Source: Pseudoduganella violaceinigra DSM 15887 (GTDB lineage Bacteria; Pseudomonadota; Gammaproteobacteria; Burkholderiales; Burkholderiaceae_D). Taken from it: a DNA stretch of 64,000 nt. The translations under genes and the position numbers were made by a program. Location: the NCBI RefSeq assembly GCF_000425385.1, contig NZ_AUDI01000001.1:248001-312000 (forward strand). Reading direction: 5' to 3'. Below the pieces are notes generated by a model. That model saw nothing but the letters and a program-made list of their open reading frames with translations. It was not told where the DNA came from and ran no database searches. Shown here piece after piece: positions 63,368-64,000 of the stretch; position 1 is the first letter of the stretch; every line of letters begins with the position of its first letter.

Positions 63368-64000
63368 ATGGCAGCCCGATTCGTCAGCGCAAAATATGAC
63401 GTGAGCACGCTCACGGTGGACTACGCATCAAGTGATGGCACCCATTTGCTACGCACCGGCGGCACCATCGCCTGGCGTTTCAACAATCCTGGCAACCTGC
63501 GTCCGACCAAGAGCCTGAAGCCCATTATGGGCGCGATCGGCGTCGGGACCACAAAAGGTAACGGCTCCTTCCTGATTTACGCCAGTTATGAGGAAGGCCG
63601 CGCCCAAAAGAAGGCCCTGCTCCGCCGCAAATTCAATAACCGCACAATTTATACGATGCTCGCCGGTGTGCCGGACGCAAAGGGAAACCTGATTGAAGGC
63701 TATGCCCCCGCGTCCGACAAGAACGATCCCAAGGCATATGCGCAAGAGATCAGCGATCACACTGGATTGCCGGTGACCACAAAGCTGTCGGATATCAGCG
63801 ATGCGAAGCTTGAGTCAGTGTTGGATGCCATGGAAAAGAAAGAAGGCTTCCATGGACAGAAGGATACGCGCAAGGAAAAGCTGATACCAACGACAACCGT
63901 CACCATTTCGGATGGCGCATTGCCTAAACCCGATGTACCGGTGCGCGTGCAGATCGGTGACAAGACGTACGAGCAGAAAACCGATAAAAGCGGACAGCTG
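63368..64000 (+). CDS. Probable T6SS effector with lysozyme-like N-terminus, cut by the window edge
   Basis: The frame opens at ATG 63368 and runs to the window edge (211 residues). Its first 150 residues match the left effector's opening: RTGGTIAWRFNNPGNLRP, FLIYASYEEGRAQKKALL and EGYAPASDKNDPKAYAQEI. From about residue 175 a transthyretin-like domain begins (SDGALPKPDVPVRVQIG, KTDKSG). The C-terminal toxic part is outside the window. No signal peptide. Confidence 0.75.
   Translation, partial: MAARFVSAKYDVSTLTVDYASSDGTHLLRTGGTIAWRFNNPGNLRPTKSLKPIMGAIGVGTTKGNGSFLIYASYEEGRAQKKALLRRKFNNRTIYTMLAGVPDAKGNLIEGYAPASDKNDPKAYAQEISDHTGLPVTTKLSDISDAKLESVLDAMEKKEGFHGQKDTRKEKLIPTTTVTISDGALPKPDVPVRVQIGDKTYEQKTDKSGQL

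Overview
The window is GC-rich (roughly 60-67% by eye), densely coded DNA from a Gram-negative bacterium, most likely a betaproteobacterium of the Oxalobacteraceae (Massilia/Duganella/Janthinobacterium-like). This rests on protein style and on the gene order of its type VI secretion locus, which resembles the Burkholderia type; no database search was possible.

Region 1 (1-17 kb) is mixed housekeeping: an M13 metallopeptidase, an HDOD protein, a periplasmic thioredoxin-fold protein, a lipoprotein, a FliT-like chaperone, a FimV-like protein, class II fumarase, an S4 RNA-binding protein and a DUF883 protein. A copper-bufferin (BufA) operon follows, in which the MNIO maturase BufB and its partner BufC are fused exactly at a REP-like palindrome. 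Then come a YjfB-type small protein, a compact mobB-gspB-gspA operon with two small genes, and a 16-rung GIN-domain solenoid. A well-formed promoter and terminator at about 6.0-6.25 kb frame a candidate structured small RNA.

Region 2 (17-27.8 kb) is a complete N-acetylglucosamine/chitin-oligosaccharide operon: nagK, a GntR regulator, nagA, nagB-II, ABC binding protein, two permeases, GH3 hexosaminidase, AmpG-like MFS transporter and ABC ATPase. It starts from a near-consensus sigma-70 promoter flanked by four ATACC-type half sites. Sugar would enter unphosphorylated, be cut by the hexosaminidase, phosphorylated by NagK, then deacetylated and deaminated to fructose-6-phosphate.

Region 3 (29-64 kb) is a type VI secretion island. 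The core apparatus (38.9-59.9 kb) holds a TagX-like peptidase, PAAR, an accessory membrane protein, tssM, tagF, an OmpA-type anchor, tssA, and, on the other strand, tssH-G-F-E-D-C-B with a TPR lipoprotein, then tssK-tssL. No tssJ is visible. Both ends carry the same delivery module: vgrG, a small exported protein, then an effector opening with a lysozyme-like domain. The left effector also ends in an M15-type zinc peptidase domain and is followed by probable immunity genes, one of them frameshifted. An orphan PoNi immunity gene sits before the left vgrG, behind a duplicated leader. Both VgrG tails and both effectors carry what looks like the same small transthyretin-like fold, a possible docking code. 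A 158-bp-offset tandem duplication lies at the tssA/tssH junction.
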